A stretch of 64,000 nucleotides of DNA from Symmachiella macrocystis (GCF_007860075.1 NZ_SJPP01000001.1:930001-994000); one strand, 5' to 3'; shown: positions 35,819-46,826, counted from the stretch's first letter. Numbers and translations are program-made. Notes: a model not told the origin generated them from the letters alone.

Positions 35819-36246
35819 GAAATCAGAATTCGGTAAGCAAAATTCAATCGGTAAGAAAAAAGCAGTGCCGCAACGAATCCCCAAGACTGTCGCCTCAAGC
35901 TTCGTTAAGCACCAACGCACGCGACGCGATCTTACCGACTTCGCCCCCCCGTTACCATCGAAACCTCCCACGCTCACCACCACATCACCAGGATCAACGT
36001 CACCAATCGCTAGCCGAACAGTGACTCCTGAATCGCCCCGTGTGATCGGACAACAATCTGCAGCCGGGACGCGGTAAGCATCAACTTCCCCACCGTTATG
36101 GTGTAGGAGTTCTCCTAAAAAAATGGCGACCTGTAAATACGAACAGGCGGCCCTCGGCAAAATGCCCAGAGCCGCCTGCGTTCGACCCGTTTCCTAATGA
36201 ACGGAGATGAGTCGCTTAATCACTTCGTCGTAACCAAACCCATCGC
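35819..36246. other. Spacer between mutL and the Cys-rich gene, with a hairpin
   Basis: 428 bases. The stretch next to mutL is an open but non-homologous extension of the mutL frame and I do not call it coding. At 36144-36178 CAGGCGGC / GCCGCCTG form a strong 8-bp stem with further inner pairing (GGC / GCC), which on the minus strand lies downstream of the cysteine-rich gene and could be its terminator; a run of seven T follows only about 25 bases later. Confidence 0.5.
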
Positions 36247-37545
36247 TTACTTCAGGCCAAACAAGTTGCCCAAACCGCGATGCGATTTTTGCGACTGACG
36301 CTGAGGAATCCGCGAGGGGAAGTACGCTTCCGGTTCGGCCGGAGGAGCCGGAGCCGGAGCGGCTTCTTCATTCGCGTCGGCCGGAGCCGGAGCGGCGGGG
36401 GCAGCACCAGCGGCACCACAGGCAGCCGGAGCACAGCTGTTGCAGCACGTTTGGCCACAGCTGGTTCCGCAGTTGCAGCAATCGTCAACTTCGTAGCCAC
36501 ATTCTTCCAAGGCTTTTTCCGCAGCGCGGCGAACACGCCGGTCGCAGTCGCCCAGGGCACTGGCCAAGGCACAAACCACGTTCTTGCAGCAGCAGCAAGG
36601 GAACTTCTTCACTTGATGGCGGATGCCATCGGCGGAAGCTCTCCGGACGCGTTCGTCACAGTCATTCAGACCGACAACCAAAGCACACATGATTTCCGGA
36701 TTGCAGACGCACTTAAACTTCCTCAGCTTCTTGATCGCACGGGCACGCTTTCTGGCGTAGCATTCCGTTTGCGACTCGTAGATGTAGTGTGCGATTTCGC
36801 ACGGATCATCGTCGCAGCAGATTTGCTCGCAGCAGCATCCACCACCGCAACCGGTGTCGCAGCAGGAGGAAGGAGCACAGCAGCTATTTCCGGCCGGAGC
36901 ACAGCATGCGTTGCCAGCCGGAGCACAGCAGGCGTTGCCAGCGGGGGCACAACCAGCATTGTCGCAGCAAGCGTTGTCACAGCATTTGTTGTCGCACAGT
37001 TGCTCGCAGCATTTGCAAGGATTCCAGCACGGCTTGGGGCAGCACTTGGGAACGCAAACAACGCGAGGTTGGCAGCACGGCATCGGGGCACAGCAGGACG
37101 CCGGGCCACAGCAGCTGTTCGCAGCCGGAGCACAGCAGCTATTGCCGGCCGGGGCACAGCAAGCGTTGCCAGCCGGAGCGCAGCACGCGTTGCCGGCGGG
37201 GGCACAACCATTGCCAGCCGGAGCGCAGCACGCGTCGGCAGCGGGGGCACAGCCGTTACCGGCAGGAGCACAGCACGCCTTGGGGGCGCAACAATCAGTG
37301 GGAGCACAAGTGTCGCAGCAAGTCGGCTTGCAGCACGAACGTTGGTAATTGTAGACCTTGTGACAGGTCGGACGACAGATAACGGGTTTACAACAAATGC
37401 GCGGACAGGCCAACGCACAATCACAGCTCTTCGCGGCGCCGCAACAATCGCTGCTACCATGGTGTCCGCCGAACAAACCAGCCTGAGCCGTTCCGTTCAT
37501 GCCCAGCGCTAACACCAATGCGCCTATAAGATTCAGCCATTTCAT
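36247..37545 (-). CDS. Exported cysteine-rich repeat protein with HEAT-like units
   Basis: A 432-residue exported protein with about 82 cysteines (19%). Signal peptide: MKWLNLIGALVLALGMNGTA. The middle is built from tandem repeats of CCAPAGN type (units NACCAPAG, NGCAPAG, NSCCAPA, roughly 12 copies in two blocks). The C-terminal third holds two HEAT-like units, MCALVVGLNDCDERVRRAS and VCALASALGDCDRRVRRAAE, again with Cys, and then an Ala/Pro-rich tail. Planctomycete cell walls are known for cysteine-rich proteins, so a disulfide-linked envelope or stalk component is plausible; the precise function is unknown. ATG 37545 has AGGAAG upstream. The internal DNA repeats could vary in number between strains. 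Confidence 0.82.
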   Translation of the reverse strand: MKWLNLIGALVLALGMNGTAQAGLFGGHHGSSDCCGAAKSCDCALACPRICCKPVICRPTCHKVYNYQRSCCKPTCCDTCAPTDCCAPKACCAPAGNGCAPAADACCAPAGNGCAPAGNACCAPAGNACCAPAGNSCCAPAANSCCGPASCCAPMPCCQPRVVCVPKCCPKPCWNPCKCCEQLCDNKCCDNACCDNAGCAPAGNACCAPAGNACCAPAGNSCCAPSSCCDTGCGGGCCCEQICCDDDPCEIAHYIYESQTECYARKRARAIKKLRKFKCVCNPEIMCALVVGLNDCDERVRRASADGIRHQVKKFPCCCCKNVVCALASALGDCDRRVRRAAEKALEECGYEVDDCCNCGTSCGQTCCNSCAPAACGAAGAAPAAPAPADANEEAAPAPAPPAEPEAYFPSRIPQRQSQKSHRGLGNLFGLK

Positions 37546-38344
37546 GAGGTTTAGCTTCCTTTCGATCTCTCAAAAAAATCGTAGCTCGTTGTCGATATCC
37601 GCGTGGTCTGCGGATCGTTTGGATTTCGTGGGTCGATGCACGTCCGGGAAGGAGTAATGCGAGATATCAGATGCAAAATGGAGGTATTCCACCCGCAGTC
37701 AAATCTCGACGCGCAAGTTCCCCCTTCGGAGAACAGTTGGTACAGACTGTTCTATCCGCTCAGAATCCTTTCACCGCGTCCTGGTTTCATGGATCTCCCA
37801 TGACCATCAACGCAATTGCTGTCGCCCCAATTCGGCGGACGGCATGCCAGATTCCTTTACGGCTTCACCCATTGTATCGGTGCGCGGCGGATAATCGCTG
37901 TAACGCGATTTGCGTGACTCTCCGGCACAGCAGACCGACTCGAGACCCGCCGATTGTTCCGGTTATTCCGAACACGAAACCCACCCCGACCTGAGCGCCG
38001 AGAAGATCAGTCTCGGACCCCCGTTTGCGATAACTTGGGGAAATTGCCTTCACCGCTGCCGGACTTGCCACATTGTCCGGCTAGGTATGCACTCCCGGTT
38101 CTACGGCACAATTTCGTTGCGATATTTACCGAGTTTTTTTCGCAATTCCTACCGCAATAGCCGGAACCAACAAACCCGTGTCGCCCCATTCGGCGATATA
38201 ACCGGACCAACCGGCGCAGCTTCACGCCGACAACCAACGGGGCGCACCTGTCACGTCGGAAATGGGGGCACAAAAACTAAATCCGCCCGCCCCAAAGCGC
38301 CAAGACGGGGATCAGCTCACGAAAACGACCGCTTAAAGGCCCGG
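37546..38344. other. Large intergenic region, no gene supported
   Basis: About 800 bases between two minus-strand genes. Several open frames exist (e.g. plus 37910-38887) but they lie partly antisense to the oxidoreductase gene and have no recognisable protein pattern or ribosome site. The part next to 37546 must hold the promoter of the cysteine-rich gene; I cannot point to a convincing one. An RNA gene cannot be excluded. Confidence 0.5.
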
Positions 38345-39634
38345 TCAGAAAACCGGCAATTCAAAGCCCTGCCGGTAATCGCGCGTCAAATACCGATTCG
38401 CCTCCTCATCGTCGACAAATCGCTCAGCTTCGCCGTCAAATTGCAATCGACGTCCTGTGCGAAACGAAGCATTCCCCAAATGGCAGAGCAACGCCGAATA
38501 GTGCCCTTCTTCAATATCCGCAATCAATTCGTTCCGGTCTCGGCTTTTCACGCAATCGATGAAGTTCTGAAAATGCCGCGGCGAATCAACCCACTTCTCT
38601 CCCCCGACCGGTCCCCGCTCCCCTCTCTTATGAAACACGCGATAACCGTCGCGGTCGATCATCAAGTACCCTTGGTCGCCGAAAAAGATGTTGTCGTTGT
38701 CCAATCGATGTCCTTGCATGCGATACGGTGTGAAGTCCCGCTGTTCATACACAAACAACAGGTCATCATATTCCCACGTCACCACCATCGTGTCGGGCGT
38801 CTCCTGCGCATCCCCTTTCGAACCCAGCTTGGCCCCCATCGCCGAAACGGACTTCGGAGCCTTCAAACCCAAAGCCCAGCGTCCTAAGTCGATTTGGTGC
38901 ACGCCATCGTTACCAATATCTCCCGTGCCGTACTCCCAATTCCAATGCCAACTGCTGTGAAAGCGATTGCGATTGAACGCCCGCTTCTCAGCCGGCCCCA
39001 ACCACATGTTGTAATCCACCCCCGCCGGCGTTGCTTCGTCCTGCCGCTGCGCCAATCGTCCCCGCCGTTGATTATTGATCGCCTTGACCATCAAGACCTT
39101 GCCGATCACCCCTTGTCTTAATAGCTCCCAAGCTTCTTCATAGTGCGGAGCCGCGCGTAAATTTGTACCGTGCTGCACGATCCGATCAAACTTGCGAGCC
39201 GCGTTCACAGCCATCCGTCCTTCAGCGACGTTATGAGATGCCGGTTTCTCGACATACACATCTTTTCCCGCCGCACACCCCAGGATCGTTGCCGGCGCAT
39301 GCCAATGATCGGGTGTCGCCACGGCCAACGCATCCACATCCTTCTGGTCGAGCAAAGTGCGAAAATCAGCCACCACCGGCGGACGCTTCCCGGAAATCGC
39401 CTGCACCCGCTCCGCCAATTTCTGCCCCCGCGCTGCATCCACTTCGCAAATCGCCACCACCTGGCTGTCGGGCAACGCGGCAAAATGCGCCGCCAAGTTC
39501 GCTCCCCGGCCCGCTCCCAACACCGCCACGCCCACCGTATCATTCGCCGCTGCCTTGACCGGTGCGGCAGACGCGAACGTCCCCGCCGCCACCAATGTCG
39601 TTCCCAAAAAACCGCGTCGATTCATCGCAGACAT
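38345..39634 (-). CDS. Gfo/Idh/MocA-family oxidoreductase, Tat-exported
   Basis: NAD(P)-dependent sugar or inositol-type oxidoreductase. Residues 1-30 are a twin-arginine signal (MNRRGFLGTTLVAAG), so it is probably exported folded with its cofactor. Rossmann motif VAVLGAGRGANLAAH near residues 37-51; the family's EKP motif in DVYVEKPASHN; HWHAPATI earlier. The C-terminal part fits the GFO/IDH/MocA C domain (GTGDIGNDGVHQIDLGRWAL). 429 residues, ATG 39634 with GGAGG 7 bases upstream. Planctomycetes encode many such Tat-exported oxidoreductases; the substrate is not deducible. Confidence 0.92.
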   Translation of the reverse strand: MSAMNRRGFLGTTLVAAGTFASAAPVKAAANDTVGVAVLGAGRGANLAAHFAALPDSQVVAICEVDAARGQKLAERVQAISGKRPPVVADFRTLLDQKDVDALAVATPDHWHAPATILGCAAGKDVYVEKPASHNVAEGRMAVNAARKFDRIVQHGTNLRAAPHYEEAWELLRQGVIGKVLMVKAINNQRRGRLAQRQDEATPAGVDYNMWLGPAEKRAFNRNRFHSSWHWNWEYGTGDIGNDGVHQIDLGRWALGLKAPKSVSAMGAKLGSKGDAQETPDTMVVTWEYDDLLFVYEQRDFTPYRMQGHRLDNDNIFFGDQGYLMIDRDGYRVFHKRGERGPVGGEKWVDSPRHFQNFIDCVKSRDRNELIADIEEGHYSALLCHLGNASFRTGRRLQFDGEAERFVDDEEANRYLTRDYRQGFELPVF

Positions 39635-39723
39635 GACGGACCTCCATTGACGGACGGAAATACACCGGATACCAACAACGCTCGTCTCTGCATCCTACCC
39701 GACCACTACAACGGATACAAATC

Positions 39724-40311
39724 TTGTCCGCACCAACACCAATCACCAAACCACAGATTCGCCAGCAAGCCCGCGATGCGCGCCAAGCACTCGACAACCG
39801 CCACGCACGCAGCCAACAGATCACCGATCACCTCCATACCCTCCCCGAATACCAATCCGCCCACACCGTGATGCTGTATGTCAGTGTCCGCGAAGAAGTC
39901 GCTACCGCCGACCTCATCAACGCTGCATTAGAGACCGACAAACAAGTCGTCATCCCCTATTGCCACGACGGTGAACTGCAATTGTTTCACCTAAAAAACC
40001 GTGACGAGCTCACCCCCGGAGCCTACGGCATCCCCGAACCGCACAGCGAACTCCGCACACAGCCCGACCGCAGCGCCGCGACCGATCAACTCGACATCAT
40101 TCTCGTGCCCGGAGTCGCATTCGATATTCACGGCGCCCGCTGCGGCCACGGCAAGGGGTATTATGATAAACTGCTGCAAACCGCAAAAAGCAAAACGCCA
40201 CTGATTGCACTAGCGTTCGACTGCCAAATTTTCCGAAAAATCCCCACCGAATCGCACGACGTCTTCATGGACAAGATCATCACCGAGTCTAGGATTTATC
40301 CAGAAGCCTAA
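39724..40311 (+). CDS. 5-formyltetrahydrofolate cyclo-ligase
   Basis: ATP-dependent MTHFS-family enzyme that turns 5-formyl-THF into methenyl-THF. The diagnostic GHGKGYYDKL stands at residues 141-150; IILVPGVAFD precedes it, and VMLYVSVREEVAT gives the N-terminal substrate region. 195 residues is normal. The only in-frame start giving a complete protein is TTG 39724; there is no ATG before residue 50. It is divergent from the oxidoreductase (90 bases apart). Confidence 0.9.
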   Translation: MSAPTPITKPQIRQQARDARQALDNRHARSQQITDHLHTLPEYQSAHTVMLYVSVREEVATADLINAALETDKQVVIPYCHDGELQLFHLKNRDELTPGAYGIPEPHSELRTQPDRSAATDQLDIILVPGVAFDIHGARCGHGKGYYDKLLQTAKSKTPLIALAFDCQIFRKIPTESHDVFMDKIITESRIYPEA

Positions 40312-40375
40312 CCAAAATCTCTGCCTCGCCATCAACACCAACAAATTATCACGCAAAGACACCAAGCCTTCGAAC

Positions 40376-42202
<1,827 letters not shown>

Positions 42203-42706
42203 CTGCCCAGCGCAACCACGCGACAATAGGAAAACGGCGGTTGCAGACTTGCATGTAACTACGATACCGGCCTATTTGCTTCTGAGATAACACAACCAGT
42301 CAGACGGATTGATGACGTTTGCAAGTCACCAATCACGGCCACAAATAATCTCCGCAGATTTGTCTTTTCCTGTTTCGGCAGTTGTGATAGAAATCGCGCT
42401 TTCACACTTCGGTTACCAGTTCTCCCCCAAAAATCTGAGTTTAGTTGAACCAGCATACGCTGGCCATTTTCCTGCGCATGGCAGGAACGGCCCGCTGGGA
42501 ATTCCATTCTCGGACTGAACACGATACTATCGTGTTGCGGGTTCAGTTGCCCCAAGCGGGTAATTGTTTCCGTGCCAGCAAAACGGATCAGCTGGTTTCC
42601 GTCGTGGTTGGAGGTCAAACGCGTGTTTGTGTTTCGAAAACGATCGCAACGAAGCGGTTCGCAGATACGCCGGATTTGAAGCCTCAGTAAAGGCAAGGAG
42701 GCCGCC
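42203..42706. other. Intergenic region with nested palindromes
   Basis: 504 bases. I see no gene; an antisense open frame (42259-42762) lacks protein-like features. It contains AACACGATA-C-TATCGTGTT, a 19-bp perfect palindrome at 42518-42536, and ACTGAAC ... GTTCAGT (42514-42520 with 42541-42547), which is mutually exclusive with it. Confidence 0.6.
42514..42547. repeat. Nested, mutually exclusive palindromes
   Basis: Palindrome A: 9-bp arms AACACGATA / TATCGTGTT around one base (42518-42536). Palindrome B: ACTGAAC / GTTCAGT (42514-42520 / 42541-42547). Distance to the rimI-like start is about 160 bases. Suggests an operator or an RNA switch; no further evidence. Confidence 0.55.
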
Positions 42707-43285
42707 GTGAATTCCGATTCCGGACAATACCACAGACAAGGCATTAAAAGCGTCAGCGTCAAAGTCCAAATCCGTTGGATGATTCGGCGAGATATGGCCG
42801 AAGTCCTGCGAATCGAACGCGAAAGCTTCGAGTATCATTGGACCGAAGAAGATTTCCTCTGCTGCTTACGTCAGAGGAATTGCATTGGTATGGTCGCCGA
42901 AGTCGACGGGCAAGTCGTCGGTTTCATGATCTACGAATTGCACAAAACGCGATTGCACATTCTCAACTTCGCTGTCGCTGAAGATTTTCGCCGCCAAGCC
43001 ATCGGCGGACAGATGATCGAAAAGCTCGTCAGCAAGCTGTCGCAACAACGACGCAAGGAAATCACTCTGGAAGTCCGCGAGACAAATTTGCCCGCGCAGC
43101 TCTTCTTCCAAAACAGCGATTTCGTCGCCGTGGGTGTGCTCCGCGACCACTACGAAGACTCTGCCGAAGATGCCTACGTGATGAAGTACCGCCTCGACCC
43201 CGAGGACGCCATGTACAACTTCGCACCGCACAATCGCATCGCCAAATACGAAAAACTCGCCGACGGACTCCACGAAGAATCCTAA
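42707..43285 (+). CDS. GNAT N-acetyltransferase, RimI-like
   Basis: GNAT-fold protein of 192 residues close to RimI, which acetylates the N-terminal Ala of ribosomal protein S18. Visible are RRDMAEVLRIERESFEYHWT (N-terminal helices with the Glu-rich substrate side), VGFMIYELHKTRLHILNFAV, the acetyl-CoA loop RRQAIGGQMIEKL (R/Q-x-x-G-x-G/A type) and LEVRETNLPAQLFFQNSDFVA. About 50 residues longer than RimI, mostly at the two ends. GTG start at 42707 with a strong AAGGAGG (42695-42701). Followed by a terminator (43398-43429). A protein acetylation target other than S18 cannot be excluded. Confidence 0.88.
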   Translation: MNSDSGQYHRQGIKSVSVKVQIRWMIRRDMAEVLRIERESFEYHWTEEDFLCCLRQRNCIGMVAEVDGQVVGFMIYELHKTRLHILNFAVAEDFRRQAIGGQMIEKLVSKLSQQRRKEITLEVRETNLPAQLFFQNSDFVAVGVLRDHYEDSAEDAYVMKYRLDPEDAMYNFAPHNRIAKYEKLADGLHEES

Positions 43286-43316
43286 CGCAGGTTTCACGAT
43301 GTGATCACGGGGTTTA

Positions 43317-43338
43317 AAAACGCACTTACAAGCGTTTT
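43317..43338 (+). terminator. Weak hairpin after the rimI-like gene
   Basis: AAAACGC (43317-43323) and GCGTTTT (43332-43338) pair around an 8-base loop, about 30 bases after the stop codon. Weak alone; it precedes the stronger terminator at 43398. Confidence 0.45.
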
Positions 43339-43397
43339 CACGCCCCCATGCCGATACGCAATCGTGCCCTCGGCATTCATCACAATGACGTTACGTT

Positions 43398-43429
43398 AAA
43401 ACACGCCTCTCACCAGGCGTGTTTTTTTT
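43398..43429 (+). terminator. Rho-independent terminator downstream of the rimI-like gene
   Basis: A perfect 11-bp stem AAAACACGCCT (43398-43408) / AGGCGTGTTTT (43415-43425) with a 6-base loop ends in eight T (43422-43429). Confidence 0.9.
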
Positions 43430-43547
43430 GCGCCTCACCATTCAAAGGCACCGAACTCTCTCGACCATCCCCTGGTTCTTGAGATTCTGGTTGCTACACT
43501 GGTTATTTCACCGCCGGCAACCAACTCAACCCGCTGCCCACGAACTC

Positions 43548-44345
43548 ATGGAAATACGCGACTTTGCCGAAAGAATTCTGCAGTCCGACAGCCTGGCCGA
43601 AAAACTCCGGCCGCTGGACGGCCCTGCGACGGATCGGATCCCCGGCCCTCCGCAGCGTTTTCCGTTGCCCGCCCGCCCGGCCAACCTGAAATTCGCCGGC
43701 CGTAAAGAAGCGCCCGCCATGCCCGCGCCGACCGCGTTTCGAGATCCCGCCAAACGCGCCGTCGCCCACCATATCATGGCTAACCACGAACTCCAGGCAC
43801 TGGAGGTCATGGCATTTACGTTATGCGCCTTTCCCGATGCCCCGACCGAATTTCGCCACGGCATGCTGCCCATCATGGCAGATGAACAACGCCACACCCG
43901 CATGCATGCCCAGCGACTCGAAGAATTCGGCATGACGTTCGGAGACCTCCCGGTGAACGGATATTTCTGGCTCAAAGCTCAGGATTTCCAAAGCCCACTC
44001 GACTACCTCGCCGGTTTGCCCCTCACCTTCGAGGCGGGTAATCTCGATCACACCATCGAATTCGAGCAAGCCTACGATTCCGCCGGCGATAAAAAAGGCG
44101 CCGGAATCATGCGCGCGATTCACCAAGACGAAATCGGCCATGTCGCCTTTGGCATCCATTGGCTACGCGCCATGAAACCAGCCGACCAAACCGACTGGGA
44201 CGCCTATATTGACCACCTTCACTGGCCGCTCCGCCCCGAAAAAGCCAAAGGCAAAGCCTTCCAACGCCAACCCCGACTCGACGCCGGCCTGACGGACGAA
44301 TTCATCGACCAGATCCAACACGCCGGTCGTGATGACTTGCGCTAG
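43548..44345 (+). CDS. DUF455 (ferritin-like superfamily) protein
   Basis: DUF455 proteins have a ferritin-like four-helix fold; their function is unknown and a redox role is possible. Visible are MEIRDFAERILQSDSLAEKL at the start, VAHHIMANHELQALEVMA (helix with E/H), ADEQRHTRMHAQRLEEFGM and DEIGHVAFGIHWL, three His/Glu-rich helices suited to a di-iron site. ATG 43548 is the family's usual start and gives 265 residues; the frame is open upstream to 43419 inside the terminator. A second start is unlikely. A short piece of the composite repeat lies just after the stop, in reverse orientation. Confidence 0.87.
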   Translation: MEIRDFAERILQSDSLAEKLRPLDGPATDRIPGPPQRFPLPARPANLKFAGRKEAPAMPAPTAFRDPAKRAVAHHIMANHELQALEVMAFTLCAFPDAPTEFRHGMLPIMADEQRHTRMHAQRLEEFGMTFGDLPVNGYFWLKAQDFQSPLDYLAGLPLTFEAGNLDHTIEFEQAYDSAGDKKGAGIMRAIHQDEIGHVAFGIHWLRAMKPADQTDWDAYIDHLHWPLRPEKAKGKAFQRQPRLDAGLTDEFIDQIQHAGRDDLR

Positions 44346-44355
44346 TCGCTCTACG

Positions 44356-44392
44356 ATAGTAGGCAGTAGGCGGTAGGCAGTAAAAAATGGCA
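44356..44392 (-). repeat. Composite repeat fragment, copy 13, reverse orientation
   Basis: GTAGGCAGTAGGCGGTAGGC then AGTAAA is the CTGCCTA module read on the opposite strand, directly after the DUF455 stop. It is the only reversed copy in the window. Confidence 0.8.
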
Positions 44393-44619
44393 GGTGCAGG
44401 AACTGTTCCTCTCCTTCCACCAAAATCTTCGCCTTCCTCCTTCCCCCTGCCTTTGCTATAAACTCGCCGAACCAACTGCGACGTCCATTTGCCGAACCGC
44501 GTCGGTTCAACTCTTCGGAATCGAGATCCGAGTTCGCCCGATTGCCGTTGGAGAATTCTTTGCAAATCGCCTCGTGGAATCAAACAGGCAAAGAGCCTTT
44601 CCTCCGAAATCTCGAAGGT

Positions 44620-46299
44620 ATGCCCGAATTCTTCATAGGGAAGCCCTTCACGCAAAGAAAGCTGGGGCTGATCCTGGCCCTCTTGGTGCTGCTGACCGTC
44701 ATTCCCCGTCTATTGCTGGCCTGGCAAATCTCGTCAATCTGTGACGATGGATACTTTTATCTGTCGGTCGTCGAGATGTGGAAACAAGGTCAGACGGATG
44801 CAGCTCTGAACTATCTGAACCTCAATATCTTCCCGTTTATCTTATGGGGACTAGAAAGTACGGGGCTCGCATTTCCCTGGAACTTCAAGATCTGGGGCAT
44901 TTTGATCTCCGGTCTCACCGTGTTTCCACTGTTTGGGTTGGTCCGCCGACTATTCAATGACCGTTGGGCCACCATAGCCGTCCTGCTGTTCGCCATGCAT
45001 CCGGAGTTAGTCAAACTCTCCGTCGAACCGATTCGCGAATCGACCTACTGGTTTTGCTTTATATTGGCGAGTTATTTACTGCTGCGCTGCGCGACATCCC
45101 GCGACAACATTGCGACTCCCATCGCCGCCGGCCTCGCCACGGCTGGCGCCATCCTCACGCGTACCGAAGGTTGGACCTTGATCCCGTTGGCCTGCTTCTG
45201 GTTGCTCAGCCTAGCTCCTGCAACTGTTTCCCGACTGCGCCAAACCCAACGCATCGTGATCGTTTTGGTCATGATCCCCCTTTGCATGTTCGCCATGAAC
45301 CTCACACTGCTCGCCGGATACCCCCACTGGCAATGGGGACGATTTGATCGGGTCCCAAAAATTGTCGCATGGATGCAATCACAAGCGTCGCCTGCGAACA
45401 GTCCCCAAGCCAAAACAATGACGGCCGCAACGCAGTCCCGCCCACTACCGTCCCACTCCACCGCTGGAAACGACAACTCGTCTAGTACCCCGAGAAAAAT
45501 CGACAACCGCGACGATGAAAAGGCGATTTGGTTTGAATTCCTCAACCAGTTCAGCGAAAGTTTTGAATATTTCAATCTGGTCTTGTTCATTGTGGGCCTG
45601 ACGCAATGCCACCGCATGTTGCTGTCGCGCACCTATGCGCCGTTGCTCATGATCGCAGCGGCCATCCTGATCGCCGTGTTTGTCATGCTCGTTCAACACC
45701 AGAACATCAATGGACGGTATTTCCTGTCCGTGTTAATCATTACATTGCCCATTCAGGCGTCGGGAGCCATTTTTTTAATTCTGTTCATCCAGTCCATCGC
45801 CCTGCCGACGACGATCAGTCACAATCAAAAGCTCGTCGTCACCGCGGGATTCGTGCTCACGGTGTCTCTGTTATTTTGGTTCGAAGCACTCACCAGCCGC
45901 CACAAAGGGCGCGTGGCAGAAGCGACTTTGGGAAAACACCTATGCACGACCTTCGGCCCATTTGAAAAAGTCGAAACCGATCGCAAGTCTGGACGCGTCG
46001 GATTTCACACAATCGGAAAAATGCCCAACATTCTCTACAATACGATTCAGAAAAAATTCACCCACCCGGATCTGCTCATTTTGGTACGCCCCGTCCGCCC
46101 AGCTCACCGCGCACGCGCGCACCGCTGCGGATTAACGGAGATCCCACTGCAGGATTTACGCCAGTCTGAATTCACCGCGTTCGTCCACCCCTCACGAATC
46201 GATCAGAGTTCTGAACCGAAAGCACAGCCGCAGATCGGCGGCGAAAACGGCACCCCACCCGATCCATCAATCACCAGTCGGCCGGAGGTCTTGCGCTAG
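44620..46299 (+). CDS. Multi-pass membrane glycosyltransferase, GT39-like paralogue
   Basis: Second polytopic glycosyltransferase of the window. Near the N-terminus KLGLILALLVLLTVIPRLLL is the first helix, followed by SICDDGYFYLSVVEMW with the acidic DD of the catalytic loop, then about ten further helices (FPLFGLVRRLF; MHPELVKLSVEPIRESTYW; LIPLACFWLLSLAP). A central insert (SQASPANSPQAKTMTAATQS region) and a soluble C-terminal region of about 130 residues ending in Pro/Gln-rich text are distinctive. It shares the E-P-I-R-E-S-x-Y-W block with 4460-6181. Start: ATG 44620; TTG 44542 would add 26 residues. Neither has a strong ribosome site. About 560 residues. Confidence 0.78.
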   Translation: MPEFFIGKPFTQRKLGLILALLVLLTVIPRLLLAWQISSICDDGYFYLSVVEMWKQGQTDAALNYLNLNIFPFILWGLESTGLAFPWNFKIWGILISGLTVFPLFGLVRRLFNDRWATIAVLLFAMHPELVKLSVEPIRESTYWFCFILASYLLLRCATSRDNIATPIAAGLATAGAILTRTEGWTLIPLACFWLLSLAPATVSRLRQTQRIVIVLVMIPLCMFAMNLTLLAGYPHWQWGRFDRVPKIVAWMQSQASPANSPQAKTMTAATQSRPLPSHSTAGNDNSSSTPRKIDNRDDEKAIWFEFLNQFSESFEYFNLVLFIVGLTQCHRMLLSRTYAPLLMIAAAILIAVFVMLVQHQNINGRYFLSVLIITLPIQASGAIFLILFIQSIALPTTISHNQKLVVTAGFVLTVSLLFWFEALTSRHKGRVAEATLGKHLCTTFGPFEKVETDRKSGRVGFHTIGKMPNILYNTIQKKFTHPDLLILVRPVRPAHRARAHRCGLTEIPLQDLRQSEFTAFVHPSRIDQSSEPKAQPQIGGENGTPPDPSITSRPEVLR

Positions 46300-46303
46300 C
46301 ATC

Positions 46304-46738
46304 ATGCCAGATCCCTCCGCAGATTCACAAATGGACAACACCGACAAATCGACTGTTGATTCCCGTGGCAGCCGCTCAATCCTCGGCCTGCACCGTAGCG
46401 ATCAAGTCTTCGTCGCCGTCATGCTCGCCGCGCTAGCGCTCTTGTCCTTTGTCTATTGGACCAAGCTCAGCGGCTGGGGGCAAAAACCGGTTGAAATCAA
46501 ACGTTTGCAGGCACGAGAATATGACTTCCGCCTCGATATCAACAACGCCCCCTGGGTGCAATGGGCACAACTGGAAGGCATCGGCGAAGTGCTGGCGCGG
46601 CGAATCGTCGCCGACCGCAACCAACACGGCCCCTTCGCCACCGTCGACGACATCCGTCGCGTCAACGGGATCGGCGCTAAGAAACTCGACGCGATCCGAG
46701 AATGGCTATACATCACCCCCGCAGCCAACGACAAATAA
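46304..46738 (+). CDS. Membrane-anchored ComEA-like helix-hairpin-helix protein
   Basis: A 144-residue protein with one membrane helix (VFVAVMLAALALLSFVYW, residues about 36-53) and a ComEA-type helix-hairpin-helix region (LDINNAPWVQWAQLEGIGEV and VDDIRRVNGIGAKKLDAIRE, residues about 78-135). Such proteins bind DNA non-specifically at the cell surface; ComEA takes part in natural transformation. Starts 5 bases after the preceding glycosyltransferase stop, so probably co-transcribed. ATG 46304 is used, with an alternative ATG at 46334. Confidence 0.86.
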   Translation: MPDPSADSQMDNTDKSTVDSRGSRSILGLHRSDQVFVAVMLAALALLSFVYWTKLSGWGQKPVEIKRLQAREYDFRLDINNAPWVQWAQLEGIGEVLARRIVADRNQHGPFATVDDIRRVNGIGAKKLDAIREWLYITPAANDK

Positions 46739-46755
46739 GCACCGAAGCCGCTTTG

Positions 46756-46779
46756 AACCAGTTTCAAAAGCCGGTTGCG
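46756..46779. repeat. GAACCAGTTT-AAAA-CCGG-TGCG dispersed motif, copy 2
   Basis: GAACCAGTTTCAAAAGCCGG then TTGCG, nearly identical to 32065-32089. It follows the ComEA-like gene and is followed about 20 bases later by a hairpin repeat. Confidence 0.55.
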
Positions 46780-46799
46780 CAAAGTCAAACTGGCAAATT

Positions 46800-46826
46800 C
46801 GGGTGCCACTGGCTTCGCCAGTGCCT
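46800..46826 (+). repeat. GGGTGCCACTGGC hairpin repeat, copy 2
   Basis: CGGGTGCCACTGGCTTCGCC then AGTGCC. CACTGGC / GCCAGTG is a perfect 7-bp stem with loop TTC. Confidence 0.8.

Noticed and set aside
35819-36160. N-terminal extension of MutL by 114 codons
   Set aside because: MutL proteins begin at the MSRIQQL region; the extension has no similarity to the family and no ribosome site.
36280-37512. A 410-codon plus-strand open frame antisense to the cysteine-rich gene
   Set aside because: It is a by-product of the GC-rich repeats; the minus-strand frame has a signal peptide, ribosome site and clear repeat structure, while the antisense frame has none.
37910-38887. 325-codon plus-strand frame
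   Set aside because: Half of it overlaps the oxidoreductase gene in antisense; no protein-like pattern or ribosome site.
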